Of a stretch of DNA of 64,000 nt, positions 27,382-37,548 are shown piece by piece. The notes below the pieces were generated by a model. It searched no databases. It was given only the letters and a program-made list of their open reading frames with translations, and was not told where the DNA came from. Made by a program: the position numbers and the translations under genes. Source of the DNA: Magnetococcales bacterium (GTDB lineage Bacteria; Pseudomonadota; Magnetococcia; Magnetococcales; UBA8363); the NCBI GenBank assembly GCA_002753515.1, contig PEAK01000017.1, positions 1 through 64,000 on the forward strand. Reading direction: 5' to 3'. The first letter of the stretch is position 1. Each line of letters starts with the position of its first letter.

Positions 27382-28959
27382 ATGAAAATCGGTATTCCCA
27401 GGGAGGTGTACCCAGCAGAAAACCGGGTCGCTGCGAGCCCTGATTCGGTACGCCTGTTAATCAAATTGGGTTTTTCGGTCATTGTGGAGTCGGGGGCGGG
27501 TAGCGAATCCCAATTCCTGGATGCCCACTACCAGGAGGCGGGGGCGGAAATCGTGCCCGATGCCGCCAGTGTTTGGGGAACCGCGGACATCATTTTCAAG
27601 GTCCGTGCCCCCATGGTACATCCGAAAACCAATAAAAATGAAGCGGAATTGTTGCGGAAAGGGACCACTCTGGTCAGCTTTATCTGGCCCGCGCAAAACA
27701 AGGAATTGATGGACCTTTTGGCTAGCAAGGGGGTCAATGTCCTGGCCATGGATTCGGTGCCGCGTATTTCCCGGGCGCAAAAATTGGACGCCTTGTCGTC
27801 CATGGCCAACATTGCCGGTTATCGCGCCGTGGTGGAAGCGGCCCATGCCTTCGGACGGTTTTTCACCGGCCAGGTCACGGCAGCCGGTAAGGTGCCTCCC
27901 GCCAAGGTTTTTGTCATCGGCGCGGGTGTCGCCGGTCTGGCCGCTATCGGTGCCGCTTCCGGCTTGGGTGCCATCGTCCGTGCCTCGGATACCCGCCCTG
28001 AAGTGAAAGATCAGGTCAAGAGCATGGGGGCGGAATTCGTTCAGCCCCAGTATGAAGAAGAGGGAACGGGTGTTGGTGGCTACGCCAAGGTCATGAGCGA
28101 AGCCTATCAAAAGGCCCAGTTGGAAATGTTCGCCAAGCAGGCGTTGGACGTGGATATCATTATTACCACGGCGCTGATCCCAGGCAAGCCAGCCCCCAAG
28201 CTGATCACCAAAGCCATGGTGGAAAGCATGAAACCGGGTAGCGTCATCGTCGACCTGGCCGCTGAACAGGGTGGCAACTGCGAGTTCACCGTCCCGGGGC
28301 AAAAGGTGGTGCATAACAATGTCACCATCATCGGTTACACCGACCTCCCCTCCCGTCTGGCCCGTCAGGCATCCAACCTGTATTCCACCAACCTGGTGCG
28401 TTTGACCGAAGAGTTGTGCAAAACCAAGGATGGTGTGATCAATATCAACTTTGACGATGAAGTCATTCGCGGTACCACCGTCATCAAGGAAGGGGAAATC
28501 ACCTGGCCGCCACCGCCTCCCAGGTTGTCTGCCGCCCCGGCCAAGCCAGCCCAGGCCGCCGCCCCGGTTCCCGAAGCCAAGAAAGGTGGGCATGGTCATG
28601 GACCGGGCGCCCCCGCCTCAGCCCTGGCCGTTACTGTCCAAGGTTTGGTCCTGGCCGCCATTTTTGGTTTGGTCGGTTATGGTGCCCCGACTTCTTTCCT
28701 GAATCATTTCACCGTGTTCGTCCTGGCCTGTTTCATCGGCTACATGGTGATCTGGAATGTGACCCCTGCCCTGCATACGCCGCTCATGAGCGTTACCAAT
28801 GCCATCAGTAGCATCATCGTCATTGGTGCCTTGATCCAAATATCCTCTCCCGGATTCGTCATTACCCTGTTGGCGGGATTGGCCATTGCCCTCACCGCCG
28901 TGAACATGTTTGGTGGATTTTGGGTGACTCAACGCATGCTGCGCATGTTCCAGAAATAA
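27382..28959 (+). CDS. pntA: NAD(P) transhydrogenase alpha subunit (fused form)
   Basis: 525 residues. The first 380 residues form the NAD(H)-binding domain I ([38 protein letters not shown], and the mobile RQASNLY loop). A Pro/Ala/Gly/His-rich linker (about 385-410) leads to the membrane segment with about four helices (about 415-520). This is the fused PntA type rather than the split PntAA/PntAB of alphaproteobacteria such as Rhodospirillum. With PntB it uses proton motive force to reduce NADP+ with NADH. AGGAGG precedes the ATG by about ten bases. Confidence 0.95.
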   Translation: MKIGIPREVYPAENRVAASPDSVRLLIKLGFSVIVESGAGSESQFLDAHYQEAGAEIVPDAASVWGTADIIFKVRAPMVHPKTNKNEAELLRKGTTLVSFIWPAQNKELMDLLASKGVNVLAMDSVPRISRAQKLDALSSMANIAGYRAVVEAAHAFGRFFTGQVTAAGKVPPAKVFVIGAGVAGLAAIGAASGLGAIVRASDTRPEVKDQVKSMGAEFVQPQYEEEGTGVGGYAKVMSEAYQKAQLEMFAKQALDVDIIITTALIPGKPAPKLITKAMVESMKPGSVIVDLAAEQGGNCEFTVPGQKVVHNNVTIIGYTDLPSRLARQASNLYSTNLVRLTEELCKTKDGVININFDDEVIRGTTVIKEGEITWPPPPPRLSAAPAKPAQAAAPVPEAKKGGHGHGPGAPASALAVTVQGLVLAAIFGLVGYGAPTSFLNHFTVFVLACFIGYMVIWNVTPALHTPLMSVTNAISSIIVIGALIQISSPGFVITLLAGLAIALTAVNMFGGFWVTQRMLRMFQK

Positions 28960-28973
28960 TAGGGAGAGACGCA

Positions 28974-30392
28974 ATGAAAGTAGAAATGATGACGGTCGCC
29001 TATATCGGCGCGACCATTCTGTTCATCCTCAGTCTTGGCGGATTGAGTAATCCTGAAACCTCCCGACGGGGTAACCTGTTTGGTATTATCGGCATGACCA
29101 TCGCCGTTGTGGCAACCTTGATGGGGCCGAAAATTACTGGTGTTGGTAACTTTGTTAACATCATGATCGCCATGGGTATCGGGGCGACGGTGGGTATCAT
29201 CGCCGCCATGCGCGTCCAGATGACGCAAATGCCGGAACTCGTTGCCTTGATGCACAGCCTTGTCGGCTTGGCCGCCTGCCTGGTGGGCTTCGCCAACTTC
29301 ATTGACCCTTCCCCCACCACCTTCACCGCTGCGGAGAAGACGATCCATGAGGTGGAAATTTATGTCGGCATCCTCATTGGTGCCGTCACTTTTTCCGGAT
29401 CCCTCATCGCCTTCGGCAAGCTGTCCGGCAAGATTGGTGGTTCGCCATTGTTGCTTCCGGCGCGCCATTTCCTCAACCTCCTGCTCTTGATTGGCGTCAT
29501 CTTGGTCGGTCGTTGGTTTTTGCATGCCGAATCAATTTCAGAGGGTATGCTTCCCCTGCTGATCATGACGGTTATCTCCCTGCTGTTCGGCGTCCATATG
29601 GTGATGGCCATCGGTGGTGCCGACATGCCGGTGGTGGTTTCCATGCTCAATAGCTATTCGGGTTGGGCTGCGTCAGCGACCGGGTTCATGCTGTCCAATG
29701 ACCTGCTAATCGTGGTGGGTGCTTTGGTGGGTTCTTCGGGTGCCATCCTGTCGTATATCATGTGTCGTGCCATGAATCGCCACTTTGTTTCGGTGATCGC
29801 GGGTGGTTTTGGTACCGGTACCGGCAAGTCACCTGCCAAAGGGGATGCGGCTGCTCCCCAGGGTGAAGTGCAACCGGTCAGCGCTGCGGAAACCGCCGAA
29901 TTGTTGCGCAATTCGGAAAGCGTCATTATCGTACCCGGTTATGGTATGGCGGTGGCACAGGCGCAGCATACCGTATGTGAAATCACGAAAATATTGCGTG
30001 ACAAGGGCATCAAGGTGCGCTTTGGCATTCATCCGGTGGCCGGACGTATGCCGGGCCATATGAACGTGTTGCTCGCCGAAGCCAGAGTCCCTTACGACAT
30101 CGTTTTTGAGATGGATGAGTTGAACGACGATTTCCCCAATACGGACGTTTCCATGGTGATCGGCGCCAACGACATCGTTAATCCGGCGGCCCAGGACGAT
30201 CCCGACAGTCCCATCGCTGGAATGCCAGTCTTGGAAGTCTGGAAAGCCAAAACCTCCATCGTCATGAAGAGGTCCATGGCTTCGGGGTATGCCGGTGTGG
30301 ACAATCCCTTGTTTTACAAAGAGAACAATAAAATGTTGTTCGGTGATGCCAAGAAAATGCTCGATGAGGTGTTGATCAACCTGTCCAAGTAG
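28974..30392 (+). CDS. pntB: NAD(P) transhydrogenase beta subunit
   Basis: About 472 residues. The first 260 residues hold about nine membrane helices; the C-terminal 180 residues are the NADP(H)-binding domain III ([48 protein letters not shown]). The ATG at 28974 is chosen because AGGGAGA lies just before it and matches the family N-terminus; the frame stays open 18 codons upstream within pntA, which is not meaningful. A clear terminator follows at 30428. Confidence 0.95.
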   Translation: MKVEMMTVAYIGATILFILSLGGLSNPETSRRGNLFGIIGMTIAVVATLMGPKITGVGNFVNIMIAMGIGATVGIIAAMRVQMTQMPELVALMHSLVGLAACLVGFANFIDPSPTTFTAAEKTIHEVEIYVGILIGAVTFSGSLIAFGKLSGKIGGSPLLLPARHFLNLLLLIGVILVGRWFLHAESISEGMLPLLIMTVISLLFGVHMVMAIGGADMPVVVSMLNSYSGWAASATGFMLSNDLLIVVGALVGSSGAILSYIMCRAMNRHFVSVIAGGFGTGTGKSPAKGDAAAPQGEVQPVSAAETAELLRNSESVIIVPGYGMAVAQAQHTVCEITKILRDKGIKVRFGIHPVAGRMPGHMNVLLAEARVPYDIVFEMDELNDDFPNTDVSMVIGANDIVNPAAQDDPDSPIAGMPVLEVWKAKTSIVMKRSMASGYAGVDNPLFYKENNKMLFGDAKKMLDEVLINLSK

Positions 30393-30425
30393 ATGTTTTT
30401 GGGAAGACTTGTCCCATAGCGTTTG

Positions 30426-30632
30426 TTACCGGGGGGTGTCCTGCCTCCCGGTTTTTTTTTTCATTAGGGTCAGTGGGGAACCCATCAAGGGGCGGGAAGC
30501 CTGTTCGTTAAAACCCGACTCAGAGTTTGCGAGAAACCGTTCGGCGACATCGAGGCCAGCAATATCGGCCAGATAGATGAAATGTTCTATGATATCGCGC
30601 TTTGCTTGTTCGTGTTGGTAGACCTTTGGCAT
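30426..30632 (-). pseudogene. ParE-like toxin, 3'-truncated
   Basis: 68 residues. KVYQHEQAKRDIIEHFIYLA and AGLDVAERFLANSESGFNEQASRPLMGSP are the N-terminal helices of RelE/ParE-type toxins, which normally run to about 95 residues. The conserved C-terminal strands are missing; the last dozen residues (KKKTGRQDTPR) are the complement of the pntAB terminator. The start overlaps the parD stop by one base. The toxin is most likely inactive. Confidence 0.75.
30428..30461 (+). terminator. Rho-independent terminator of pntAB
   Basis: ACCGGGGGG (30428-30436) pairs with CCTCCCGGT (30444-30452) around a 7-base loop and is followed by a run of ten T (30452-30461). It lies 35 bases after the pntB stop and overlaps the 3' end of the truncated parE frame on the other strand. 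Confidence 0.88.
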
Positions 30633-30892
30633 CAGCGCCGTGCTTGCCTGGATTCTAAAAGGGTAAGAGCCTCTTTACGAATGTTGCCCCATTCCGTCGA
30701 ATCCAGCTCACATTCATGGCTGTTCAGCCCCTCCAGCAATTTTGCCTCCAATTGTTCCTCGGCTTTGTGTTTTTCGTCGGCGCGAATGAGTTCACGCATA
30801 TATTCGCTGGAACTGCTGTAGCGCCCTTGGGCAACTTGCCCATCCACAAACTGTTTTAGAGATTCTGGCAGGGAAATATTGATATTCTGCAT
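30632..30892 (-). CDS. parD: ParD-like type II antitoxin (CopG/ribbon-helix-helix)
   Basis: 86 residues. MQNINISLPESLKQFVDGQV followed by GRYSSSSEYMRELIR is the ribbon-helix-helix DNA-binding part of ParD, and the charged C-terminus would wrap the toxin. AAGGAAGAA precedes the start. It should repress its own promoter; repeated GCCAAT boxes lie just upstream. The partner toxin gene is truncated, so this looks like a decaying module. Confidence 0.88.
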   Translation of the reverse strand: MQNINISLPESLKQFVDGQVAQGRYSSSSEYMRELIRADEKHKAEEQLEAKLLEGLNSHECELDSTEWGNIRKEALTLLESRQARR

Positions 30893-30919
30893 GGTGGTTC
30901 TTCCTTGATTCTGGCCGTG

Positions 30920-30955
30920 GCCAATGAGTCACCGCCAATGGGTAACACTGCCAAT
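30920..30955 (-). promoter_or_regulatory. Candidate parD operator, repeated GCCAAT boxes
   Basis: On the plus strand GCCAATGAGTCAC, GCCAATGGGTAAC and GCCAAT begin at 30920, 30934 and 30950. Short iterated boxes just upstream of a ribbon-helix-helix antitoxin gene are expected autoregulatory sites. Binding is not shown. Confidence 0.4.
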
Positions 30956-31032
30956 ATACAGAACCGAGCGCGACAGAACCAGTTCTTCTACTCAAAGAGT
31001 AGACGGCGACAGACTGGGTGCTTCTGCCGAAA

Positions 31033-32016
31033 TTAAAATTTCCTGGGTTGACCAAAGGCACCACCCGTTCTTCTGGAAACGGGTTTGCGTTCGGGTGTCG
31101 TCACGGGCTCTTCGACGGGGACATTGTTTTCAATCGTTGGCAATGGGGTTTCTGGCCAGACGGCATCCAATCTTTCCAGCAAACGTTCCAATTGGTATTC
31201 GGGGGCTCTGCGGGAAATTTTCACCTGCTTGGAACCGGTGATCGCCGCGATTTCCCCTTCCGATAGTCCGGCTTCCCGCATCATGGACATGGCTTCGGCA
31301 CGTAAATCGTCAAAGGCAATGCGTTTTAACCGGGCATTGGCCAGCACCTTTTTAAATACCCGATCCAAGGCATACGGTTTACGATCTCCGAAGCGACTCG
31401 GATCCCCATAAAAGAGCCAGTCGGTATCGCTGGGACGATCCTCCAGGTTCAGCGCCCGTTTGAAAAGCTTGACAGCCGTTTTCGTCAACGGTACCCGGCG
31501 TGGATCATTGAGTTGAATGCGTGGCACCGTACACACCCGTTGGGACACATCGACATCCTGGCATTTCAACAGCAGGAGTTCGTTTTTGCGCAGGCCGGTC
31601 TCCAGCACAATGCGCACAACCAAGCCGAGGATGGGATTTTTATAATGATCGCATGCTGCAACCAGGCGCAAGCGTTCCCCTGGTGCCAATCCGGAACTCC
31701 GACCCAAGGTTGATACAGGGTCCGTCAGGGCATTGGCAGGATTTCCCGCCATGGTCACTCCCCACTGCGTCATCGCGACGCGAAACAAATCCTTCAACAA
31801 TTCCAGATCTTTTTTGACGGTGGACAGGCTTGCTTCCTTCAGGCGCCCATCGCGGTAGCGACCCAATACCAAGGGGCTGACATCCTCCAGGGGGTGTGTC
31901 GCTTCCAACCGATCCAGGATAATGCGTGCCAGGCGCACATCCCGATCATGCCCTTGGGAAGATTTCTTCAGGGAAACTTCCGTTATATAACGATTGATCG
32001 CCTCTTCAAGAGTCAT
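31033..32016 (-). CDS. Tyrosine recombinase/integrase-like protein
   Basis: 327 residues. Residues about 1-100 resemble a core-binding SAM-like domain, and 105-280 the catalytic domain: IVLETGLRKNELLLL holds Arg143 of box A, TKTAVKLFKRAL follows, and Tyr274 could be the nucleophile (APEYQLERLL). The box B motif is normally HxLR but reads DDLR (Asp236...Arg239), and no His/Trp is seen between it and Tyr274, where ITGSKQVKISRR occupies the place of LGH. It may have reduced or altered activity. The 3' part is a Pro/Glu-rich tail (about 285-327). No attachment site or tRNA is recognisable nearby. Confidence 0.7.
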   Translation of the reverse strand: MTLEEAINRYITEVSLKKSSQGHDRDVRLARIILDRLEATHPLEDVSPLVLGRYRDGRLKEASLSTVKKDLELLKDLFRVAMTQWGVTMAGNPANALTDPVSTLGRSSGLAPGERLRLVAACDHYKNPILGLVVRIVLETGLRKNELLLLKCQDVDVSQRVCTVPRIQLNDPRRVPLTKTAVKLFKRALNLEDRPSDTDWLFYGDPSRFGDRKPYALDRVFKKVLANARLKRIAFDDLRAEAMSMMREAGLSEGEIAAITGSKQVKISRRAPEYQLERLLERLDAVWPETPLPTIENNVPVEEPVTTPERKPVSRRTGGAFGQPRKF

Positions 32017-32132
32017 CGTTAGGGATCCTCATGCAAAACGCTTGAAAACGATTGGCTAATGCGACGTTATTGTTTAGTCTAGGGTGATTTCAGTCTGCCA
32101 GACCATTCGCCGTTGGCGCAACCTTATCCACG

Positions 32133-32846
32133 ATGATGGCTCCTTCCATGCGACCAAATCGAACTTCTCCCCGGGTGGGGGGATTTACATTATTGGAAAT
32201 GGCCATGGTGCTATTAATCATGGGACTGCTCCTGGGTGGTTTCCTGGGTCCGTTGTCGGTTCGTCAGGAGGCCAACAAACGTCAGGAGGCGGATGCTTTA
32301 TTGCACACGATTCACGACAGTCTCGTGGGATTTGCCATTACCCGTGGATACCTTCCGTGTCCCGACCTCGATGGTGATGGGCGGGAAGATCGCAATGGCA
32401 ACCAATGTGTCGGTTGGCAGGACAACCAAGCCGTCCGTGTCGGGCAGTTGCCTTATGTAACCTTGGGTGCGGGTCGTTTGGATCCCTGGAACAATCGATT
32501 GACCTATGCCGTGGATACCGCCTTTACCGACAGTGGTTCGACTCCGCTTCCCAGGTTTACCTCAAGCGCATTTGGACGCATTGTTGTCAAGAACGGTATC
32601 GACCATACGCCGGCTTTGGTTCTGAGCCATGGGGCCAATGGTTTGGGGGCGGTTAACGCCATCAACCAACGTCAACAAAGCGCAACCAGTGTTTCGGAAC
32701 GGGAAAATGCGGACGGTAATGCCACTTTCATCCTGGATGATTATCGCGATTTAATTGACAATCCGTTTGACGACAGGATGACCTGGATTGCCCCCAACGT
32801 GCTGGCCTTGCGCCTGTTGCAGGCCGGTAAACCCTTATTGCCATGA
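32133..32846 (+). CDS. Type IV pilin-like (pseudopilin) protein
   Basis: 237 residues. The leader ends at Gly17 in VGGFTLLEMAMVLLIMGLLL, the prepilin peptidase site with Glu at +5 and a hydrophobic N-terminal helix. The rest is a periplasmic domain rich in Asp and Asn (DLDGDGREDRNGNQC) with few features recognisable to me. It could be a minor pilin or type II secretion pseudopilin and may work with the MshL-like secretin at 61015, which is an inference. No other pilin gene is next to it. Confidence 0.82.
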   Translation: MMAPSMRPNRTSPRVGGFTLLEMAMVLLIMGLLLGGFLGPLSVRQEANKRQEADALLHTIHDSLVGFAITRGYLPCPDLDGDGREDRNGNQCVGWQDNQAVRVGQLPYVTLGAGRLDPWNNRLTYAVDTAFTDSGSTPLPRFTSSAFGRIVVKNGIDHTPALVLSHGANGLGAVNAINQRQQSATSVSERENADGNATFILDDYRDLIDNPFDDRMTWIAPNVLALRLLQAGKPLLP

Positions 32847-32890
32847 AGGTGTTGTTGTAGTCGGCCCTGTTGTGTCGTTGGGGAAGCTTT

Positions 32891-34081
32891 TCAAGGGTTT
32901 TCTCGGGTGAATGCGACGGTGAAATGGAACGTGCTGCCCTGGCCTTCCACACTTTCCACCCAAATTTCTCCGCCCATCAGGGGAACGAAGCGTTTACAAA
33001 TCGTCAAACCCAATCCCAACCCGCCATGGGTACGCTGAAACGCCTTTTCCAGTTGGGTGAATTCTTGAAAGATAAACTCTTGCTTTTCCCTGGGGATACC
33101 GACGCCGGTGTCTTGCACCGAAAAGTGGATTATGTCGGTCGTGTCCGTCTGGGTTTTTCTGGCAACCGTTACGATGATTTCTCCCTGATTGGTAAAATTA
33201 ATGGCATTTTTCAACAAATGTCGCAACACCTGTTGCAATCGGCGATTATCGCCGGTGACCATGTCGGGGAGTTCTTCTTGGAAAACGGTGACCAGAAGTA
33301 AATTTTTCCCATCAGCTATGGGGGTGAACTCATGGATCAAGGCATCCAAGAGCTGTCTTAAGTGAAACGGTTCCACTTGCAGTTGAACGTCACTCGCTTC
33401 AACCTTGGCCAGTTCAATCATTTCGTTGATCAAGTTTAAGAGCGACATGGAAGCGGAGTTGATGATTTCCAAGTATTGCTCCCGCTCGTTTTGTGGCAGG
33501 TCGGGTTCGCCAAGAAAGGAGGAGAAACCGATGATGCTGTTCAAGGGATTGCGCAACTCATCGCTGATGACCGCGAGGAATTCATTCTTGGCGCGAATTC
33601 CCCCTTCGGCGGCCTCTTTACGGGACTCGGCAACATTTCTGGCTTCAATCAACTCTTGGGTGCGTTCCATGACCAATTCTTCCAGTTGGTCGCGATGACG
33701 CTTGAGTTCCAGGTGAATGGCAACACGTTGCAGGACGATACTGGCGTTGAATGGTTTGGTGATGTAGTCGACGGCTCCCAATTTCAACCCTTTGGTTTCG
33801 TCGGACACTTCTCGTTTGGCGGTAACGAAAATAACGGGGATATTCTGGGTGGCGGCATCCTCTTTCAATGCGGCACATACCTCGTAGCCGTCCATGTCTG
33901 GCATCATGATGTCCAGCAGGATCAAGTCAGGCGGTTTTTTTGAGTGGGCCACCTTGAGTGCCTGTGGGCCATTCATCGCTATGGCCCGGTCGTATTCATG
34001 GAGGATATCTTTCAGGACATCAATATTGGAGCGTTGATCGTCCACAATCAGGATTCGGGCCGGGGCTTTGGTTTGTGTCAT
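32891..34081 (-). CDS. Response regulator-histidine kinase-like protein lacking the phosphoacceptor His
   Basis: 396 residues, soluble. A receiver domain (1-125) has Asp57 in LLDIMMPDMDG and Lys in ITKPF. A coiled stretch (130-165) leads to the HisKA-like region, where the H box reads AVISDELRNPLNSI: residue 174, normally His, is Asp (codon GAT at 33560-33562). The ATPase domain (about 280-390) keeps NAINFTNQGE, DTGVGIP and GGLGLGLTI. It should therefore still bind ATP but not autophosphorylate in the usual way. It overlaps the hybrid kinase gene by ATGA, so the two probably act together. Confidence 0.9.
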   Translation of the reverse strand: MTQTKAPARILIVDDQRSNIDVLKDILHEYDRAIAMNGPQALKVAHSKKPPDLILLDIMMPDMDGYEVCAALKEDAATQNIPVIFVTAKREVSDETKGLKLGAVDYITKPFNASIVLQRVAIHLELKRHRDQLEELVMERTQELIEARNVAESRKEAAEGGIRAKNEFLAVISDELRNPLNSIIGFSSFLGEPDLPQNEREQYLEIINSASMSLLNLINEMIELAKVEASDVQLQVEPFHLRQLLDALIHEFTPIADGKNLLLVTVFQEELPDMVTGDNRRLQQVLRHLLKNAINFTNQGEIIVTVARKTQTDTTDIIHFSVQDTGVGIPREKQEFIFQEFTQLEKAFQRTHGGLGLGLTICKRFVPLMGGEIWVESVEGQGSTFHFTVAFTRENP

Positions 34082-37000
34082 GATGGTTTTCCGTTCAAGG
34101 CATGGCCCACCTGTCGTGCCAAATCCTGTAGCATAGCCATGGCGTTATCAAAATTGTAGTCTTCGACCTCGCTTTCAATGGCTTTTAACGTTTTCTTACA
34201 CGAAGCACTGGGTAACAAAGTGTGCAAGTGACCCAGGCATGTCGCAATTTCGATGCTGTTGGCATCCAACAATTCTTCCATTTCGTGCAGCACTGCCGCA
34301 ACGGCTTCGGCATCCTGGGTCGCGACACAATCGGTATTGGGCGGCGGGGTGGAGTCGTCCTCTTTCAATGTATCTTTTATGGCCATGTTTTCCAATACTT
34401 GTAGCCCTTCCAGGACGGGTGAAAGTTCTGCAATGAATCGTTCCACCGGTTCCCGCCAATCCTGGACGGTTTTATTACCGAGGAAGGATTCCAACTCCCG
34501 GGCAACTTGAGATAATTTTTCGGCGCCAATATTGCCGGCCACACCGATGGTGGCGTGTGCCAGTCGGGCGGCTTCCAAGCGATTGCCACTTTTAACGGTG
34601 GTGCGCAACTCTTCCGCGAGATGGAGTTGATCTTTGCGAAAGCGTAACAAGATACGAAAATAGAGTTTGGCGTTGCCTCCCAGACGTTCCAGGCCATCTT
34701 TCATGTTGATGCCGGAAACGGTGGGCAGGGTCAGTTGATTGTGTTTTAAGTTGGTGGCATCCGGTAGAACTTTGAGAGGTCCAATGACCTTAGTCAGAAC
34801 ACCATACATCCGTTCGGGGCGGATGGGCTTGGCAATATGGCCATTCATGCCGATTTCGATGCATCGTTTGCGTTCTGTTTCCAAGGCATGAGCGGTCATG
34901 GCGATGATCGGCAGGTTTTTAAACCGATCATCGTTGCGCAAAATCGTCGTGGCTTCAAAACCATCCATATCGGGCATCTGCAAATCCATCAGCACGGCAT
35001 CGTAGGAAAAATGCTCAATTTTATCAAGAGCTTCTCGTCCATTGTTGGCGATTTCCACCATCAATCCCACTCGTTCAAGCAATTCCCGAGCCACTTGCTG
35101 GTTGATCGCGTTGTCTTCCACCAGCAGAATACGTGCCCCACCGATCACTTCAGCAGTTTCATAGTCCTGAGCCAAGACTTTGGTGACCCGCCGCTCATTT
35201 CGCGGTTGTTCCTTGCCAAAGGCTGCCGAGATGGCTTGTACCAGGCGATTGTTGGTAATCGGTTTGTCCAGGCAAACATCAATACCTGCTTCATGGCTTT
35301 GTTGTTTGAACTTGTCTTCGCCGAAGGAGGTTAATAGGATGATTTTTGGAATCTTCGGTGGGGGCGTGGTTTCCCGAAGGGTCGAGATGATTTGATTAGT
35401 GATGGTGATGCCATCCATGTCGTTCAGGCTCCAATCGATCATCAGCAATTCGAAGGGATCCTTGCCATAGTTGGCTTTGAGCAGCAATGCCAACGCCTCT
35501 TCCATGGAACGCACCCCTTGCCCTTTGAGGGAGAGGCGTTCCAGCATGGATGGTACGATTTCCAGAATTAAATCATTGTCATCGAGTACCAGCGCTCGTT
35601 TACCGAACAAGTCCCCTGGCACCACCACTTTTTTGCGTCGATTCTTGGCGGCCACGGTTGCCATGACGTTGAAGGAGAAGACGCTACCCTGTCCGGGTGT
35701 ACTGGTCACCCAAATGCGGCCATCCATTCGTTCGACCAAGCGTTTGCTGATGGTGAGTCCGAGCCCGGTTCCGCCATATTTTCGCGTGGTGGAGCCGTCG
35801 GCCTGGACAAAGGGATTGAACAGTTTGGCGAGTCGGTCAGGGTCGATGCCAATCCCGGTATCACGGATACTGAAGGTTAATTGAACCTTGTTGTCCTCTT
35901 GTTCTTCGATGGTGGCGTGGACGACGATGGTTCCTTCATGGGTGAATTTGATGGCATTGCGGATCAGGTTGATCAACACTTGTTCGATACGCAGGACATC
36001 GCCAAAAAGGACCGAGTCGTATTCCACGGGTGGCATCAGGATGAGTTCCAGCCCCCGGTCAGAGACTTGTTTGCTGAACAGGTCGGCCAGGCGGTCAAAC
36101 AGATCGGAGATATCGAAGCGCACCGGATCCAGATCCATCTGGCCCGCTTCAATTTTGGAAAAATCGAGAATGTCGTTAATGATACCCATTAACGAGTGCG
36201 AGGCACCTTCGACTTTTTCCAGGTAATCGCGGATTTTGGGAGTCAGTTCGTTTTTCAGGGCCAGGTCGGTGAATCCCATGACGGCATTCATGGGGGTACG
36301 AATTTCATGGCTCATGTTGGCAATGAATTCGCTTTTGGCCTTGTTGGCGGATTCGGCTGCGCGGAGGGTCTCTTCAAGGGAACGTAACAATTGTTTACGG
36401 TCGGTGATATCTTGCAGGAAGGCGGTAAAGGTCAAATCATCTTTGAGTCGGACCGAGGTTAAAGCGACCTGGAGATCGACGATTTCGCCATTGGAACGTT
36501 TGCCGGGAATTTCAAAGCGTTTGCGCAGACCGCTGCTTTGACCACTCAAAATGTTGGCCACATGATCGGACATGCCATGCAGATGTTGATCTTTCAACTC
36601 GGGAGGAATGATGAAATCAGTCAAGTGACCGCCAACCACTTCCCGGAAGGTGTAGCCAAACAACGTTTCGGCTGCCGGGTTGAAATCGAGGATATCGCCG
36701 GTCGCATTGGTGGTGATAATGGCGTCCAGGGCATTTTCCAATACGGATGTGTGGCGCTTGACCAGTTTTTCCAGTTCTTGATGGCGTTCAATGATTTCAA
36801 TATTTTGCGTGACCCGGCACAGCAATTCTTCATTCTCGAAAGGTTTCACCAAAAAATCGTTGGCTCCCGCCTTGATGAACTGTACCGACAGGTCGCCATC
36901 GGCCACTGAAGAGAGTCCGATGACCGCCAGTTCGTCGCGGCTGTGGAAGGCGCGTACTTTTTTTAACAATTGAATGCCATCCAGACGGGGCATCTGGTAA

Positions 37001-37548
37001 TCGGTGATGACCAGATGGACCTGTTCCCTTTCCAAAATCTCCAATGCTTTCTGTCCATCTTCCGCCTGGAGTACTTCAAAGCCGTAGCGCTTGAGGAAGG
37101 TGACCAGCATGGAACGAACGCTGCGGGAATCATCGACGGCGAGAATGCGAATTTGTTTGTTTTTGCGAAAACGGCGGATGAAGTGGATGACGCCATCGAT
37201 GACACCAATGTTATCCTTGACGAAATAATCAAGGATCCCCTTGGCCATGATGCTGTCCTGCAGATCTTTTTTGTACATGCCGGTCAGGACGATGGCGGGA
37301 ATGCCTTTTTTTCGGATGAAGTCAACGATTTCGCCATTGGGGGCCCCGGGGATGTACAGGTCGAGGATGGCCAGCAGAAAGGGGGTTTTGGTTGCTTCGA
37401 CGACTTTGACGGCTTCCTCATAACTTTTGGCCAGGGTGACCGGGTGTTCCAATTGTTGGCGAATGGTTCCCAAGAGCAGGGATGCAAAGCTTCGGGAGTC
37501 TTCGACGACCAAGAGTGGTTCCAGGGATTCCTGAGTTGATCGGGTCAT
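34078..37548 (-). CDS. Multi-receiver hybrid sensor histidine kinase with Hpt domain
   Basis: About 1156 residues with no membrane segment, so cytoplasmic. Domains in order (approximate): receiver 1 (10-125), receiver 2 (132-250; LVITDYQMPRLDG), PAS (275-395), HisKA with His in NMSHEIRTPMNA (about 420), HATPase (530-645; FGDVLRIEQVLINLIRNAIKF, GGTGLGLTI), receiver 3 (665-785; MIDWSLNDMDG), receiver 4 (820-935; LMDLQMPDMDG) and Hpt (about 985-1070; ARLAHATIGVAGNIGA), then a further helical tail. The start is the ATG at 37548; a TTG at 37584 has no ribosome binding site. A complete phosphorelay is possible within this protein, and the neighbouring kinase-like protein may act as another output. 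Confidence 0.92.
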   Translation of the reverse strand: MTRSTQESLEPLLVVEDSRSFASLLLGTIRQQLEHPVTLAKSYEEAVKVVEATKTPFLLAILDLYIPGAPNGEIVDFIRKKGIPAIVLTGMYKKDLQDSIMAKGILDYFVKDNIGVIDGVIHFIRRFRKNKQIRILAVDDSRSVRSMLVTFLKRYGFEVLQAEDGQKALEILEREQVHLVITDYQMPRLDGIQLLKKVRAFHSRDELAVIGLSSVADGDLSVQFIKAGANDFLVKPFENEELLCRVTQNIEIIERHQELEKLVKRHTSVLENALDAIITTNATGDILDFNPAAETLFGYTFREVVGGHLTDFIIPPELKDQHLHGMSDHVANILSGQSSGLRKRFEIPGKRSNGEIVDLQVALTSVRLKDDLTFTAFLQDITDRKQLLRSLEETLRAAESANKAKSEFIANMSHEIRTPMNAVMGFTDLALKNELTPKIRDYLEKVEGASHSLMGIINDILDFSKIEAGQMDLDPVRFDISDLFDRLADLFSKQVSDRGLELILMPPVEYDSVLFGDVLRIEQVLINLIRNAIKFTHEGTIVVHATIEEQEDNKVQLTFSIRDTGIGIDPDRLAKLFNPFVQADGSTTRKYGGTGLGLTISKRLVERMDGRIWVTSTPGQGSVFSFNVMATVAAKNRRKKVVVPGDLFGKRALVLDDNDLILEIVPSMLERLSLKGQGVRSMEEALALLLKANYGKDPFELLMIDWSLNDMDGITITNQIISTLRETTPPPKIPKIILLTSFGEDKFKQQSHEAGIDVCLDKPITNNRLVQAISAAFGKEQPRNERRVTKVLAQDYETAEVIGGARILLVEDNAINQQVARELLERVGLMVEIANNGREALDKIEHFSYDAVLMDLQMPDMDGFEATTILRNDDRFKNLPIIAMTAHALETERKRCIEIGMNGHIAKPIRPERMYGVLTKVIGPLKVLPDATNLKHNQLTLPTVSGINMKDGLERLGGNAKLYFRILLRFRKDQLHLAEELRTTVKSGNRLEAARLAHATIGVAGNIGAEKLSQVARELESFLGNKTVQDWREPVERFIAELSPVLEGLQVLENMAIKDTLKEDDSTPPPNTDCVATQDAEAVAAVLHEMEELLDANSIEIATCLGHLHTLLPSASCKKTLKAIESEVEDYNFDNAMAMLQDLARQVGHALNGKPS

